From positions 124,001 through 188,000 of the forward strand of contig OZ025819.1 of assembly GCA_964019425.1 (NCBI GenBank): a DNA stretch of 64,000 nucleotides, in the 5' to 3' direction. This document shows, in pieces, positions 40,722-51,407 of the stretch. Within the stretch, counting starts at the first letter, position 1, and each line of letters opens with the position of its first letter. The notes beneath the pieces are model-generated. The model searched no databases. It was not told where the DNA came from and worked only from the letters and a program-made list of their open reading frames with translations. The DNA comes from Flectonema sp. DT1601. Its lineage: Eukaryota; Euglenozoa; Diplonemea; Diplonemida; Diplonemidae. The position numbers were made by a program, and so were the translations under genes.

Positions 40722-41279
40722 ATGAAAGTTCTTCTTCTATTCTCTATGCTTGTTGCTGGTGTAATGTCAGCTGACCCAGAAGTAACTGACAAGGTTTACT
40801 TTGATATGGAACAGGGAGGTGAGACCGTCGGAAGAATTGTGATCGGACTCTTCGGAAAAGATGTTCCAAAGACCAGCGAGAACTTCAAACTCCTCGCAAC
40901 TGGTGAGAAGGGATTTGGATACGAAGGATCAAAGTTCCACAGAGTTATCAAGAATTTCATGATTCAGGGAGGAGACTTCACCAGAGGTGATGGTACCGGA
41001 GGAAAGTCAATCTACGGAGAAAAGTTCGAAGACGAAAACTTCAGCATCAAGCATTTCGTAGGATGCCTTTCAATGGCTAACGCTGGAAAGAACACCAACG
41101 GAAGTCAGTTCTTTTTAACTACAGCTGAGACCAGCTGGCTCGATGGTAAGCACGTCGTCTTTGGAAAGGTTGTCGAAGGAATGGACATCGTAAGAAAGAT
41201 TGAAGCCACTAAGACTGATGGCCGTGACAAGCCACTTCAGGAGATTAAGATTGCCAAGAGTGGAGTTGTTGAGCAGTAA
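40722..41279 (+). CDS. Secretory-pathway cyclophilin (peptidyl-prolyl isomerase)
   Basis: 185 residues: a signal peptide ([17 protein letters not shown]) followed by a full cyclophilin domain that isomerises proline peptide bonds in folding proteins. Active-site signatures are [15 protein letters not shown] (catalytic Arg, Phe, Gln), the [13 protein letters not shown] loop and the cyclosporin-contact Trp in [11 protein letters not shown]. The order and the leader match cyclophilin B types of the ER lumen. The C-terminus (SGVVEQ) has no KDEL-like retrieval signal, as is also true of animal cyclophilin B. The start at 40722 is the first ATG in frame and gives a clean leader. No introns. Codon use is strongly biased (GGA, AAG, TTC), as for a highly expressed gene. 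Confidence 0.95.
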   Translation: MKVLLLFSMLVAGVMSADPEVTDKVYFDMEQGGETVGRIVIGLFGKDVPKTSENFKLLATGEKGFGYEGSKFHRVIKNFMIQGGDFTRGDGTGGKSIYGEKFEDENFSIKHFVGCLSMANAGKNTNGSQFFLTTAETSWLDGKHVVFGKVVEGMDIVRKIEATKTDGRDKPLQEIKIAKSGVVEQ

Positions 41280-41848
41280 AAACAACCAGCCCTTCCCTAA
41301 ACATCTCTTCCCATGACCCCACTTTCCAAACTGGTCTCATCGTACTTGACATTCGATTTCTTAAATAATAATTACCCTTTTAACAATGTTGAGAACTCGA
41401 GTGAACGTTGAGGCTGTTCACGAGCGTAATACAAAAAAAAAAAAAAAAAATAACAGGGTGGAAGTTAAAACCAGTAATTTAAAAAAAAAAAAAAACGAAG
41501 ACAAAAAAAAAAAAAAAACACAAAATAAAAGAAAACAAGAAGGCGTTCGTTATCCAAGCATCGCTGCTACACATCGAGTGGTTGGTATTTTACGAAAACG
41601 GGTTTAATATAAAGTAGGTTACTTGAGTAAGAGAGTGTTTAATAATTTCATCTCCCACAGGGTTATTTTGATTTCACTACGCGAATACTGACGGCCACAA
41701 CGTCCCTTCACGCCCTATACGGTTGTGTGGTAATCGAATGACAGATACCCCGTAAGCTTACCATGTACAAGTGTTAAGATTTTCTTGTGTTCTTACCCAT
41801 CCACCACTTCTTTACTTTAGTTTCCTTCAGAGGACTTGGTGCACCAGA
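41280..41848. other. Intergenic region
   Basis: A-rich runs near 41432, 41480 and 41504. A Lys/Asn homopolymer frame at 41386-41607 is rejected as a gene. Confidence 0.5.
41806..41830 (+). promoter_or_regulatory. Candidate spliced-leader acceptor
   Basis: A T/C-rich stretch ending tttccttcag, 18 nt before the ATG at 41849. It places the mRNA start so that this ATG is the first one, which decides the start of the F-box protein. Confidence 0.4.
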
Positions 41849-43663
41849 ATGCTACGGAAGAAGCGAGAAGTCAGATCCAAGAGACTGAGTTTAGATATAA
41901 AAGCAAAACCTGCACCCGATAAAAGCTCCAATTGGGAAGTTGTGAGATGGAGTGAAGGCGTCATTTCAACATATCATTTGTGGTGGAAAATTGCAAGTTC
42001 TAAAAATGATCACATCGAAGTAGAGAAGATGATCGGAGGAGACAATAATATAACACTAGCGATTACGTTACAAGAATCGGGATTAACAAATGATAATGAA
42101 CTGGTCGTTTCTTTGTCATCAGACAGACAGTGTATTGGTAAACTCTGTAGACGACTTAAAGTAGCTCAGAAAGAATATAAAATAACATCTCGTGATATTG
42201 AATTCGAAGAGCGTATCCCTCAACCACACAGTGATATGTCCTTATGTACACATGGACATGTTGTTGTTCACGTTGAAGTGGAATTTGCTCCAGCTAAAAA
42301 AATTCTTAGAAGAAAAAAACGATCAAATAGATTTAAAGAAATAATTTCAACTGAAACAGAGGGGCTTTCTTATGAACTACCTGACTTGTTTTCTGCGAAT
42401 GTCGAGGCATTGGAGTGGATCCCTGAAGATAGCGACTCTCTTGAACTCCCAAACCTCTCCGACGACTTGTCAATCAATTCTCCAACTAGAACCTCATCAA
42501 ATACTTTATCTCTGCCTGATGTTATATATGAACTCATCTTTACATATTTACCTCTTCAGAGTTTACTATCACTCGGATCGTGTTGTTCGATGATGAGAGA
42601 ATTAGTAACCACAGATGACGCTTGGAAGAATCACTATTGGCAAATGGCTCGTCACAAACTCTCAATAACATGTCTGCCATCAGACTATTATATGTGGAGT
42701 GATTTGATAGAACAATATCATGATTTCCCTGATAGACTTTTCGAAAGATGTATCGAAACTCGAAAATCTGCTAAACTCGAAAGAGAACTTCTGCTTGAAA
42801 AATGCCGACAACTGAAAATCAGAGAAGCCATCAGGGTAAAGTTTCAACAAGCATCACCTCAAATATTATTTCCATCATTGGTATTGTTTGTTGGTGGTTG
42901 TGTGACACTTGTGTCTTTATCACTACTAGAGAGAACTGACACACTGCATTACAAAGAAAATACATACCGATATGTTGTAACTGGTGCTCTTGTTGGGCTT
43001 TATGCAGCATTTGCATTCTTGGCTTTGTATTCACACTACACAGAGAGCAGATATTCAACTGTTTTTTTAATGGGATTGACTCAGTGTGGTGGATTCATTA
43101 CTTCAGGGGCGATGTTAATTTATAAATCTGTGTCTAGTATGCCATACAGGTGGATTCATTGTGCTTTGCCGTTAATTTTCGGAATAGCAGTGATGCTTTT
43201 CATTTTTATTTTCGATTTTCTTAAGACTCTTAAAAAGAACAGAATCAAGACGAGACAAAAAATCGGTGATTTCGCAAGTCTGTGCATAGCTCTTCTCCCC
43301 CTCACTGTGACTGTCTTGTTAGGTACAAGCAGCTTGTCTTGTCCGAGAGATATTTCTTGTTGTTTAAAGGTTTTTTGGCCAATATTGTTCGTCTTTGGAA
43401 TACTTCTTCCTTGGCCTCCTTTCTATGCGATTCATTGGATGTGGAATTCACCTGTTCGCCATTGGCGTAGAGACTTCTTCCCTTGTATTTGTTTCTATTT
43501 ACTTTACGTAATCGCATGGGTGTATGTTGCAACGATGTGTGGGGCTTTTTGCTTCGCACCGACTTTTGGTTTAACTCTGTTGACGATATTACTGAGTATT
43601 TTATTGATACTTTTGTTGTTGGGATGGGAATTTGCAATTGCTAATGGCTCATCGTTTCTCTGA
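41849..43663 (+). CDS. F-box protein fused to a multi-pass membrane domain
   Basis: 604 residues in three parts. Residues 1-150 hold a beta-rich domain with NWEVVRWSEGVISTYHLWWK and THGHVVVHVEVEF that I cannot assign; a basic linker follows (KKILRRKKRSNRFK). An F-box lies at about 222-266 (LSLPDVIYELIFTYLPLQSL, LGSCCSMMRELV, DDAWKNHYWQMARHK). After a charged helix, residues 335-600 contain about eight hydrophobic segments, including YVVTGALVGLYAAFAFLALY and LTLLTILLSILLILLLLGW. F-boxes recruit substrates to SCF ubiquitin ligases through Skp1. A membrane-anchored version would place such a ligase on a membrane. The architecture is unusual, but the frame is continuous with no splice signal at the join. 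The start is set by the pyrimidine-AG at 41830. Confidence 0.75.
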   Translation: MLRKKREVRSKRLSLDIKAKPAPDKSSNWEVVRWSEGVISTYHLWWKIASSKNDHIEVEKMIGGDNNITLAITLQESGLTNDNELVVSLSSDRQCIGKLCRRLKVAQKEYKITSRDIEFEERIPQPHSDMSLCTHGHVVVHVEVEFAPAKKILRRKKRSNRFKEIISTETEGLSYELPDLFSANVEALEWIPEDSDSLELPNLSDDLSINSPTRTSSNTLSLPDVIYELIFTYLPLQSLLSLGSCCSMMRELVTTDDAWKNHYWQMARHKLSITCLPSDYYMWSDLIEQYHDFPDRLFERCIETRKSAKLERELLLEKCRQLKIREAIRVKFQQASPQILFPSLVLFVGGCVTLVSLSLLERTDTLHYKENTYRYVVTGALVGLYAAFAFLALYSHYTESRYSTVFLMGLTQCGGFITSGAMLIYKSVSSMPYRWIHCALPLIFGIAVMLFIFIFDFLKTLKKNRIKTRQKIGDFASLCIALLPLTVTVLLGTSSLSCPRDISCCLKVFWPILFVFGILLPWPPFYAIHWMWNSPVRHWRRDFFPCICFYLLYVIAWVYVATMCGAFCFAPTFGLTLLTILLSILLILLLLGWEFAIANGSSFL

Positions 43664-44937
43664 GTTGTGGACTGTTCTTATTAGTGAAAAGACTTACTGC
43701 ACTAAATCACAATGAGAATGGCTTGACTCCTTACTGCTGACCTGTTTTAATCCATCTTTTGTATTATTTTGTGGTATGGATACCACAACTTGAAAAAAAC
43801 GTTTTTTTTTTTTTTTTTTTGCTGCGAATTTATCCCATGCAGGAAGCGTACTCACTGAATTTCTGCTGCGTGGAAAACAAAGTTTCGCACTTGAATTTTT
43901 GAATTTTTTTGAAAAAAAACTCGTGGATTCTACCCAAAAGAAGAACATTTTATTTTCCCGCAATTATTCTGTTCATGTTTGATAGTCTTTGTAGGTTTTA
44001 GGTTTCTTTTTTTTTATTATAGAGTTTGGTTATTCATTTTCGTCATTTATTATTTTATTTTCAAACAAGCTTAGTTGTCAGAGAAGAACGAAAAATAAAA
44101 ATAAAAACATAAAATAATTAATTCAACTCACGGTTTGGTGCACAAGCACATTTACCTTAATGCTGACTTGGGAAAAATCCTTTTTTTTTGATTATTTTTT
44201 TTTTCCTTATTCGGGTGAATAAGAGATTAGGGAATGGGAGATTAATTTCTGATTTATGAGCTCATTCATACAGGGAAGGGGAAAAAAAAAAAAAAGAAAA
44301 AGGGGGAGAAATTTGTTTTTTTTTTGCCTCCCTGCTGCTTCTCCTCAATTTTATGTGTCTGCCTTTCTTCTCCTGATTTTCTTTTTTGTTGTTGTTTTCG
44401 TATTTGGAATCCGTGCCAATTATTTGGTGTTTTCGTTATCTTTTTTACGCCAACCAGATTTTAATTATTTAGTGATGTCAATGTGTGTTTTTAAAACTTT
44501 TTTTTTTTTAATTGCAACTGTTAGTCTTCTGAAGAAGAAAGAAAACAACACGCAACAGGAACAAAAAAAAAAAAAAAAAAAAAACAATAAAAAGAAAAAG
44601 AAAAAAGGAAAAAAAAACAAAAAAAAAAAAAAACAAATCGTTTCTAACCTGTGATATGATATTTCGGAATGAGAGATCTCCCAAAAACTCTGTTCTACTA
44701 TTCATGCATGATTTTTTTTTTTTTATATTAAATATTTTCAAATCGGTTTTTTTTTTGACAAAACCTGTACCCAAGCCGTCGTTGGTGAAATATTTTTTTT
44801 CCGATCCATCTTTTCATATTCAGGTTTTTTTTTTTTACTCTCACAGATTACACACAATAAGAGAAAGAATATAACTATTGATAACTTATCTCAAAACAAA
44901 CAGAGACTGACATTATTTCATTCAGTTCACACTCGTC
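43664..44937. other. Intergenic region, homopolymer-rich
   Basis: T and A runs throughout (about 43800, 44280, 44560-44640, 44710). A frame at 44256-44654 is a by-product of those runs. The end reads tactctcacag at about 44848, a possible acceptor 90 nt before the next ATG. Confidence 0.5.
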
Positions 44938-45462
44938 ATGGAAGTCCAACAAAGACAAGAATCTGGTAGTCCTGTTCAACAGAATGTGAGAAGAAATATC
45001 CTTCCAGTCACTCCTGAACAAATATTAAAAGAAAGTGGATTAAATGAAGATGAGATCAGAGATGTTATGTCTGCAGACAAACAGAAACAATATGAAGGTC
45101 CTTCGGGAGTAGGTAAAATGTGGTCACCTGTGAGAAGTGACAGGACTGGTGTTGATGAATACGATAAAATGTTTAGAGAACACTTTATATCTGCACAACA
45201 AGATGCTGATAAATTGATATCTAAAAATGATGATCAATTTTGCGCTGAATTCGCGGATGAATGGCTGACTCTCATCCCGTCGTTTGCAACCTATTTTGAA
45301 GATGCTCACCCGTCTGGTTGTGCTTCTCCATTTATTCAAAAACTAGCTGCGGGGCTACTCTCAACCTCCGAGCGTGAAATAAACGAAGGAGGAAGTCCTT
45401 CCAATTCTATTGAATCGCGTGTTGACTTGCTTAAGTCACTTTCATCTATTAAAAATACATAA
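44938..45462 (+). CDS. Conserved-looking protein of unknown function
   Basis: 174 residues, acidic and Ser/Gln-rich at the N-terminus, with a central helical part (DEYDKMFREHFISAQQDADKL, FADEWLTLIPSFATYFEDA). No signal peptide, membrane segment or enzyme motif; I recognise no family. The composition and the good ATG context (tcATGg) favour a real gene. It ends 147 bp before the next gene on the same strand, too close for a separate promoter of usual size, as expected in a shared transcription unit. Confidence 0.5.
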   Translation: MEVQQRQESGSPVQQNVRRNILPVTPEQILKESGLNEDEIRDVMSADKQKQYEGPSGVGKMWSPVRSDRTGVDEYDKMFREHFISAQQDADKLISKNDDQFCAEFADEWLTLIPSFATYFEDAHPSGCASPFIQKLAAGLLSTSEREINEGGSPSNSIESRVDLLKSLSSIKNT

Positions 45463-45609
45463 TATATGTTCTGTTTTTATTTCGATACCTGTAATTAGAA
45501 TTTATAAAGTGTACGTGAGATTACTACAGCTACGACAGTTTTTTTTTATCCCCCTTGTTTTTCTAATGTCATTACAACAGATTAATAAAAGTATGTCATT
45601 ACATTGGTA

Positions 45610-46530
45610 ATGGTTAGACAACCCAGTAGAGTTGTAAAACGGATGACTCCACAGTTCATAGTCGGGTGTGAAATTGAACTGAATGATGGATCTCAAGTTC
45701 TTATGAAGATACAATCGAATTCTGATGTGAGCTACGAAACCTTTTCATCTCTCGTATGGGAGGCTATTGAAAGCAGTATTGGTATTGAAAAAATGGAGTC
45801 ATGTCCGAGTGATTATGTTTTACAGGTAACTGGTCCTGATATTGAATCTCCAATAAAACTAATCAAAGACCTGCCAATACGATCTCAGCTACCTTCTAAA
45901 CCTTGTTCTCTGTTAGTAAAATTAGGTTCAGACTACAATACTAGACTCTTACTGATTGAAGAAGAAGCGACTGATAGACGAGATATTATTATTGATAGTT
46001 CTAACGCAGTGGCATCGTGTCTTAAGATTAGTTATGATCATAAATTAGTTGCAATCAGTAATATTAAACTGCGAGAAGGAATTGAACACCGAAATGTCAT
46101 ATTTGAAGAAATGGTGTTAAGAGGTTTACTGTCGGAAGCTCAGCTCATAAATGACACAAATCAATGCGTTAAGAAATTATCAAAACTTAAATCGGATTTT
46201 GATGAATGCGAACGACTACGTGAGTCTGACGTGAAGATGGCGACGTTTTCAAAAAAACGTCTTCTTCAGTTGGCTGCGATCAGCTTTTCAGCCGCTCATG
46301 CTGCAGCAAACAGCCATCACGTTGGAATCGCTGCAGCAAAACTATTCGAATCTCCGAAAGTAAATAAAAATATTACTTATTCGCCTGTAGCGGAAATTAG
46401 TAGATGGGACTACCAAGAAATAACTGAACAAGCGAAGACACGCAACACGATAATAGCAATTGCGGAACAACGAAGACTCATGCAGGGGACTCCTGCGAGA
46501 GCATTGCAAACAGTAGCTACACGAATGTAG
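45610..46530 (+). CDS. Protein of unknown function with C-terminal helical region
   Basis: 306 residues. The first half is beta-rich (QFIVGCEIELNDGSQVLMKI, PCSLLVKLGSDYNTRLLLIE) and might be a ubiquitin-like or similar small fold, but no signature is firm. The second half is helical, with a possible coiled coil around QCVKKLSKLKSDFDECERL and an Ala-rich helix (AAISFSAAHAAANSHHVGIA) that is not hydrophobic enough for a membrane. No family recognised. The first ATG is at 45610. No introns. Confidence 0.55.
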   Translation: MVRQPSRVVKRMTPQFIVGCEIELNDGSQVLMKIQSNSDVSYETFSSLVWEAIESSIGIEKMESCPSDYVLQVTGPDIESPIKLIKDLPIRSQLPSKPCSLLVKLGSDYNTRLLLIEEEATDRRDIIIDSSNAVASCLKISYDHKLVAISNIKLREGIEHRNVIFEEMVLRGLLSEAQLINDTNQCVKKLSKLKSDFDECERLRESDVKMATFSKKRLLQLAAISFSAAHAAANSHHVGIAAAKLFESPKVNKNITYSPVAEISRWDYQEITEQAKTRNTIIAIAEQRRLMQGTPARALQTVATRM

Positions 46531-46693
46531 TTTCCTCATTGGTGGATAGAATTATATTTTATAAAAAACCTTCTTTTGGTTACTTTTTGTCGTAAGTACT
46601 CTGTCCTTACATCCGTTCTCACGGATGTGAATTTTTAACGTGAAATTTACACACGAATCATCATGATGAATAATAAATAGTTTTTTTTAATAG

Positions 46694-46712
46694 TTTTTTT
46701 TCCCCCTTCCAG
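46694..46712 (+). promoter_or_regulatory. Candidate spliced-leader acceptor
   Basis: tttttttcccccttccag ends 33 nt before the NadB ATG. It is the clearest polypyrimidine-AG of the array and differs from the A/C-rich 3' ends of the two cis introns within the same gene. Confidence 0.45.
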
Positions 46713-46745
46713 AGCGAAGTATCTATATTTTTTTAAATATAAAAA

Positions 46746-48531
46746 ATGGCTACCAGAGTCCTATCAAGTTCATTAAGAGCTGTGAGAAGTCACGCAGCTA
46801 GTGATGTGATTCAAGCACAGAGAACCTCAACTGATGTTCTCGTATTGGGATGTGGTATCGCAGGATGCACTGTTGCAATGGGTGCAGCAAAACAAGGACT
46901 AAATGTAACCATGTTGACTGCAAACGACGATCCATACGACTGCAACTCATACTGGGCTCAGGGAGGAATTATTTACAAAGCAATTGATGATTCTCCTGAC
47001 CTGCTAGCATCTGATGTAAAGATTGCTGGTGCTGGTAGATGTGTTGACAAGGCTGTTAATATGTTAGCAACTGATGGACCAAAGAGAGTTAAAGAAATCC
47101 TCATTGATGAAGCCAACGTTCCATTTGATCGCGATGATCAGAATGAGCTATCTTTATGTTTGGAAGCATCTCATAACAGAGCTAGAATTATTCATTTCAA
47201 AGATCAGACTGGTGCTGCTATCACTGAAAGTATGTTGAGCGCTACAACACAACACGAGAGAGTCACACTTGTGAAGTCAGCTACTGCTGTTGATCTTCTT
47301 CAGAATGATGGTCATTGTGTAGGAGCAGTTGTTATGGATAACCACAGTCAGTCTACTGCTGTATTCCCTGCGAGAGTTACTGTACTTGCAACTGGTGGTC
47401 TTGGTGACCTTTACGAAAACACTTCAAACCCAGAGACTGCCAGAGGAGATGGTATCGCCATGGCAAACAGAATCGGAGCTAACTTAGCGAACATGGAGTT
47501 CGTTCAATTCCATCCGACGACTTTATTCATTCCGGGTGAGCGTCGATTCTTATTGACTGAAGCCCTCCGTGGTATTGGTGCTACTCTCTTAGACAGTCAC
47601 GGTAACGCTTTCGCTAAAAGTTACCATCCACAAGGTGAACTCGCTCCTCGTGATGTCGTATCGAGAATGATTACATCAGAGATGGCAAAACAAAACCAAC
47701 AACACATGTACCTCGATTGTTCTAATAAGGAAGCTGGTTGGTTACGTGAAAGATTCCCAGCCATCAACAAGTACTGTTTGTCGAAGGGTTTTGATATGAC
47801 TAAGCAACCTTTACCAGTTGTTCCTGCTGCTCACTGTATGTTATTGTTAGCTTTCTGTTTCTGTCAATAGAGAAAAAAAAACAACGATGAAAAAAAAAAA
47901 AAAATATAACAGACTTCTGTGGAGGAGTTGAAACCGACCTCGATGGTCGTACATCAGTTCCAGGACTGTACGCAGCTGGTGAGGTATGTGTTGTGTGATT
48001 TGTGTAGTAGTGGTTGATTTATTATGTTTTCATAACCAAACACATCAACAGGTTGCTTGCACTGGACTTCACGGAGCAAACAGACTCGCATCAACATCTC
48101 TGTTAGAAGGATTAGTTTGGGGAGCAGCAATTGTTGAACACGTTACTAGTGAACCAGAACTGATGAAGAGTAGAGAAGAGTCCCTCGAGATGGCGAAGGA
48201 TGCTTACGACTCCTTTGAGAAGGAATTCACTCCTGAACACGACATCTCTGCAGAAGATACAACTAAAGCTGAGTCATTCTTATCAGAAACTCGTAAGATC
48301 ATGTGGGACAATGTTGGTGTCGTTAGAGATGCTGAAGGTTTAAAGGATGCTACTGACAGGTTGGGTAAGATTCAAGACGAGGCTGAAGAAATGTACGAAA
48401 CCAACAACCTTTCTCTAACTACTGTTGGTGTTAGAAATGCTATTCAAACTGCGAGTTTGATCGCCGAGTCTGCTCTCGCAAACCCAGAATCAGTAGGAAC
48501 TCACTTTATGGATACTGCTTCAAAGGCATAG
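46746..48531 (+). CDS. nadB: L-aspartate oxidase (three exons), probably organelle-targeted
   Basis: A flavoprotein that oxidises L-aspartate to iminoaspartate, the first step of de novo NAD synthesis. Exons 46746-47835, 47913-47983 and 48052-48531 join in frame. The N-terminus MATRVLSSSLRAVRSHAA is Arg/Ser/Ala-rich and lacks acids, like a mitochondrial presequence. FAD binding is at GCGIAGCTVAMGAAKQG; substrate and flavin motifs include YWAQGGI, FVQFHPTT, EALRGIGA and APRDVVSRM. Exon 2 supplies YFCGGVETDLDGRTSVPGLY, and exon 3 opens VACTGLHGANRLASTSLLEG. The helical C-terminal domain ends RNAIQTASLIAESAL, which favours NadB over succinate dehydrogenase subunit A, as does YWAQGGI. No quinolinate synthase (nadA) gene is in the window. 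Bacterial-type NadB is known in plants, algae and some protists. Confidence 0.9.
47836..47912 (+). other. Intron 1 of nadB (77 nt)
   Basis: Begins gtatgttattg and ends tataacag, with an A run inside. Removal joins CAC T to AC TTC TGT GGA GGA and restores the expected AHY-CGG motif. Confidence 0.92.
47984..48051 (+). other. Intron 2 of nadB (68 nt)
   Basis: Begins gtatgtg and ends cacatcaacag. It falls between GAG and GTT in AAGE-VACTGLHG, exactly where the family alignment demands continuity. Confidence 0.92.
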
Positions 48532-48806
48532 ATATAATAAAATAAATTATCTTTTGCATAGCCTAACAGGTGGTTGATGATGAGATGTCTGCGATAGTTG
48601 TACCAGACAGGTACATATGACAATGTTTGCAACACGCAAACTGATATCAGTTACGCAGACTGTGATCAGCCTTAAGAGTTTGTTTGTATTGCCTATGGAT
48701 ACTTTGTGCTCTCTATATTCCGTTTCCCCTTTTTTTATTTTCCCCCCTCAACTCGTTTACTCTGAAGCGTATTGAAGACAACACTTTGTGTTAGTGAGCG
48801 AGGTTA

Positions 48807-48843
<37 letters not shown>

Positions 48844-49428
48844 ACATCATTGCAAGCAAACACGTAATGTTAGCTAATCATAAAAGTATTTTCCCCCCCC
48901 TTTCTCAATTTACCCTTTTTCTTTAACAAGAAGCAGCGTGTGTATATATATTCGTATCTTACAAGATGTTCACAGATGGAGGCTGCTTCTTGTTCTATTT
49001 TCTTTTTAGTCTATCATCTCATTCTTTTAAAAAAAATAATAATAATAAGCAAACCTTTTCTGACCTATTTGCTACACCACAGAGCTACAGTAGACCACAC
49101 GGCCACTGTTTTTGTGAGATCATTTTTAAAGAGTGGGCTGACTACCACATCGTCACAGCGGTAAGAAAAAATATGAGGACGCGCGTGGGATTTTTTTTCT
49201 CTCGGTAAAAAGGTGTAAGAAGTGGCTTTTTTCCCCCCCAAAGAAAAGACAAACTTTTGTTTTCGTTTCGTAGTTTGCAGCTTCAAGCACAAGGTATTGA
49301 AGCGAGCTTCAACCTGTTCCTTGTGTTTGTTGAAGGAAGCCCTCTGTGTGAACGTGACTTTGTTTCTCTCCGCTTGTGCAAATTTCCCCTCTCTTTTCTC
49401 GATAACAAGCGAGTGTTGTATTTTTTTT

Positions 49429-49462
<34 letters not shown>

Positions 49463-50148
49463 TAAACGATGTGTTTTGTTTGCAGTTTGTTGAAGGGTCG
49501 AACAACCCTCACGCGCATGTTTGGAGAGAGAGAGAGGGTATTTCCTTTTTTTCTTTCTTCTTTCCCCTACCCTTCTTCCCCCAATCCCTAGTTTTTGACG
49601 TTTTTTATTTTACTCATTATTATTATTTATTATTATCATTGAGACGGTATTTGATGCTGTCTTGGGAGCAGATTGCTTTAATAAAATTTGTCTCCATGCC
49701 TCTATCGCCACGTACTCTTCTGGAGTCGAGGTGTTGACGAGGTTGTTATTATTATTTTATTTTTTTTATAATCATTATTATAATTTATTATTAGTTACTG
49801 GACCTGAATGTAATGAGGGTCCGTGGGTGTCTGTTGATTTGATAAAACCGACTGCCTGCTTCTAACTCTCCGGTCTCTTATGGAGACGGGGTGCTGACGA
49901 AGTTTTTTCAAAAAAAAAAAAAAAAAAATCCATTCCCTAATCTCTCTTCGTTTTCAGTTTTTTTTTTTTTTTTTCAGGATAGCTGGCAGCTTCCTATGAT
50001 TCTATCACGGATGAGATAGGTTTTGGTTTCGTTTGGAGAGAATTATGTGGGTGCTGCCGAAAATACCTAAAGAAGTCAGTTTGTTAAGAAGTCAGTTTGT
50101 TAAAGCTGTCTTTTCATTTTTTTAAAGGGTGATGAGCTAAAAGAAGTT

Positions 50149-50184
<36 letters not shown>

Positions 50185-51407
50185 TTGTCTGAGACAGAAA
50201 ATCAACAAATTCGGAAAGGTAATTACTTATGTATCTGCTGCAAGTTCATAAGTGAAATCCAAGATTACGTTTTCTAGTTCTGTTTGACATTAGTAGTCAT
50301 GGAGCAATCCAAAAAAAAAAAAAAAAAAAAAGAAGCAAAACTTTTTTTATCCCCGTTTTCTTTTTTTCGTAGTTTTTCGTATCGTATTCTGTTCTCTGTT
50401 GTAAACTAAAGCAAAAAAAAAAAAAAAAAAATTGGAAAAATGTGTTTTTGTTCTTCAGTTAGATGATGGTACTGTGAAGCTTTGCAGTATTATTCTTCTT
50501 GATTGCCATTAGCAGATTTCCTTTTTTTTTAAAAAAAAACAACAACAACAGACGACAGATTGTGAAAGAAAAAAAAACACAATTTTTTCAACAACTCAAA
50601 ATATCAAACGCTTCATCAAGCATGCTGCTTGCGCAAGTCATTATCTGTTAAGCAGTGGTGACAGTTCATGCCTGCTACTTGACTGAGGTGAAAGTATTTT
50701 TCCCCTCCTGTCCTCTTTTTTTTTTCGTTTTTTTCATTTTTGTCACCTAAAGAGAGGCTTAAGACGTTGAAGGTGGACAACCTTCTTTGTCATCTTGTGA
50801 AGGTGTTGTTGTTATGAGTGAAGGAGAACATCGTCTTCCTGTTTTTTTTTTTTTTTTTTTTTTTTTGATCACCCGTATTCCCACCCTGTTTTGTCACGTT
50901 GTATTCCCCCGCACTGTTCTTGTCTGTACTGCATGGCAGTGAGTCATTGTGTGCGGTATTTCTCTTTTTTCTCTTTGCATGTATCGAATAGTCGCCTATT
51001 CTCTGTACCACATCCAACTGCGAAGAGAAGACAGAAAAATAGCAATGCGAATGAAAAAGACAAACAGGCAAAAAAAAAAAATCATAATTCGTGTCCCATT
51101 CTTTTTTATTTCTAAATCACTGTTATGCAATAACCGTGGCATAGCAGGGTTGGATGTCATCGTTTGCTAAAATTAAAAAATGAAATAATAAAAATCTAAT
51201 TATTGTACAGGATTTATAATTATATGCTAATTCTACAGTCCTATAGGAGAAGAGCAGACGGGCAAGGGGAATGGTCCAAAAGAAAGATTTTTTTTTTTTT
51301 TAAATTTTAACCCGAAGCCAACTGTTAGTTGTTTGATATCATGTTACCAACAACTAATTTTATTATTGACTAAACTAATTTATTATAATCAGTAGATTGC
51401 CTTAATT
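48532..51407. other. Long intergenic region of simple sequence
   Basis: Nearly 2.9 kb without a credible gene. It is dominated by T, A and (tta)n runs (about 48810, 49430, 49910, 50150, 50310, 50840), with gt- and tc-rich stretches between. Frames found here are homopolymer by-products. I looked for tRNA- or snRNA-like words and saw none that convinced me. The size is unusual for this gene array, so an RNA gene or a diverged gene could hide here. Confidence 0.45.

Noticed and set aside
44256-44654. 132-residue frame with hydrophobic start and Lys tail
   Set aside because: Built from T and A runs; no conserved features.
46746-47870. Succinate dehydrogenase flavoprotein as the identity of this gene
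   Set aside because: YWAQGGI, CGGVETDLDGRTS and the RNAIQTASLIAESAL C-terminus fit L-aspartate oxidase better.
49222-49737. 171-residue frame in the long gap
   Set aside because: Phe/Leu/Lys homopolymer translation crossing T and A runs.
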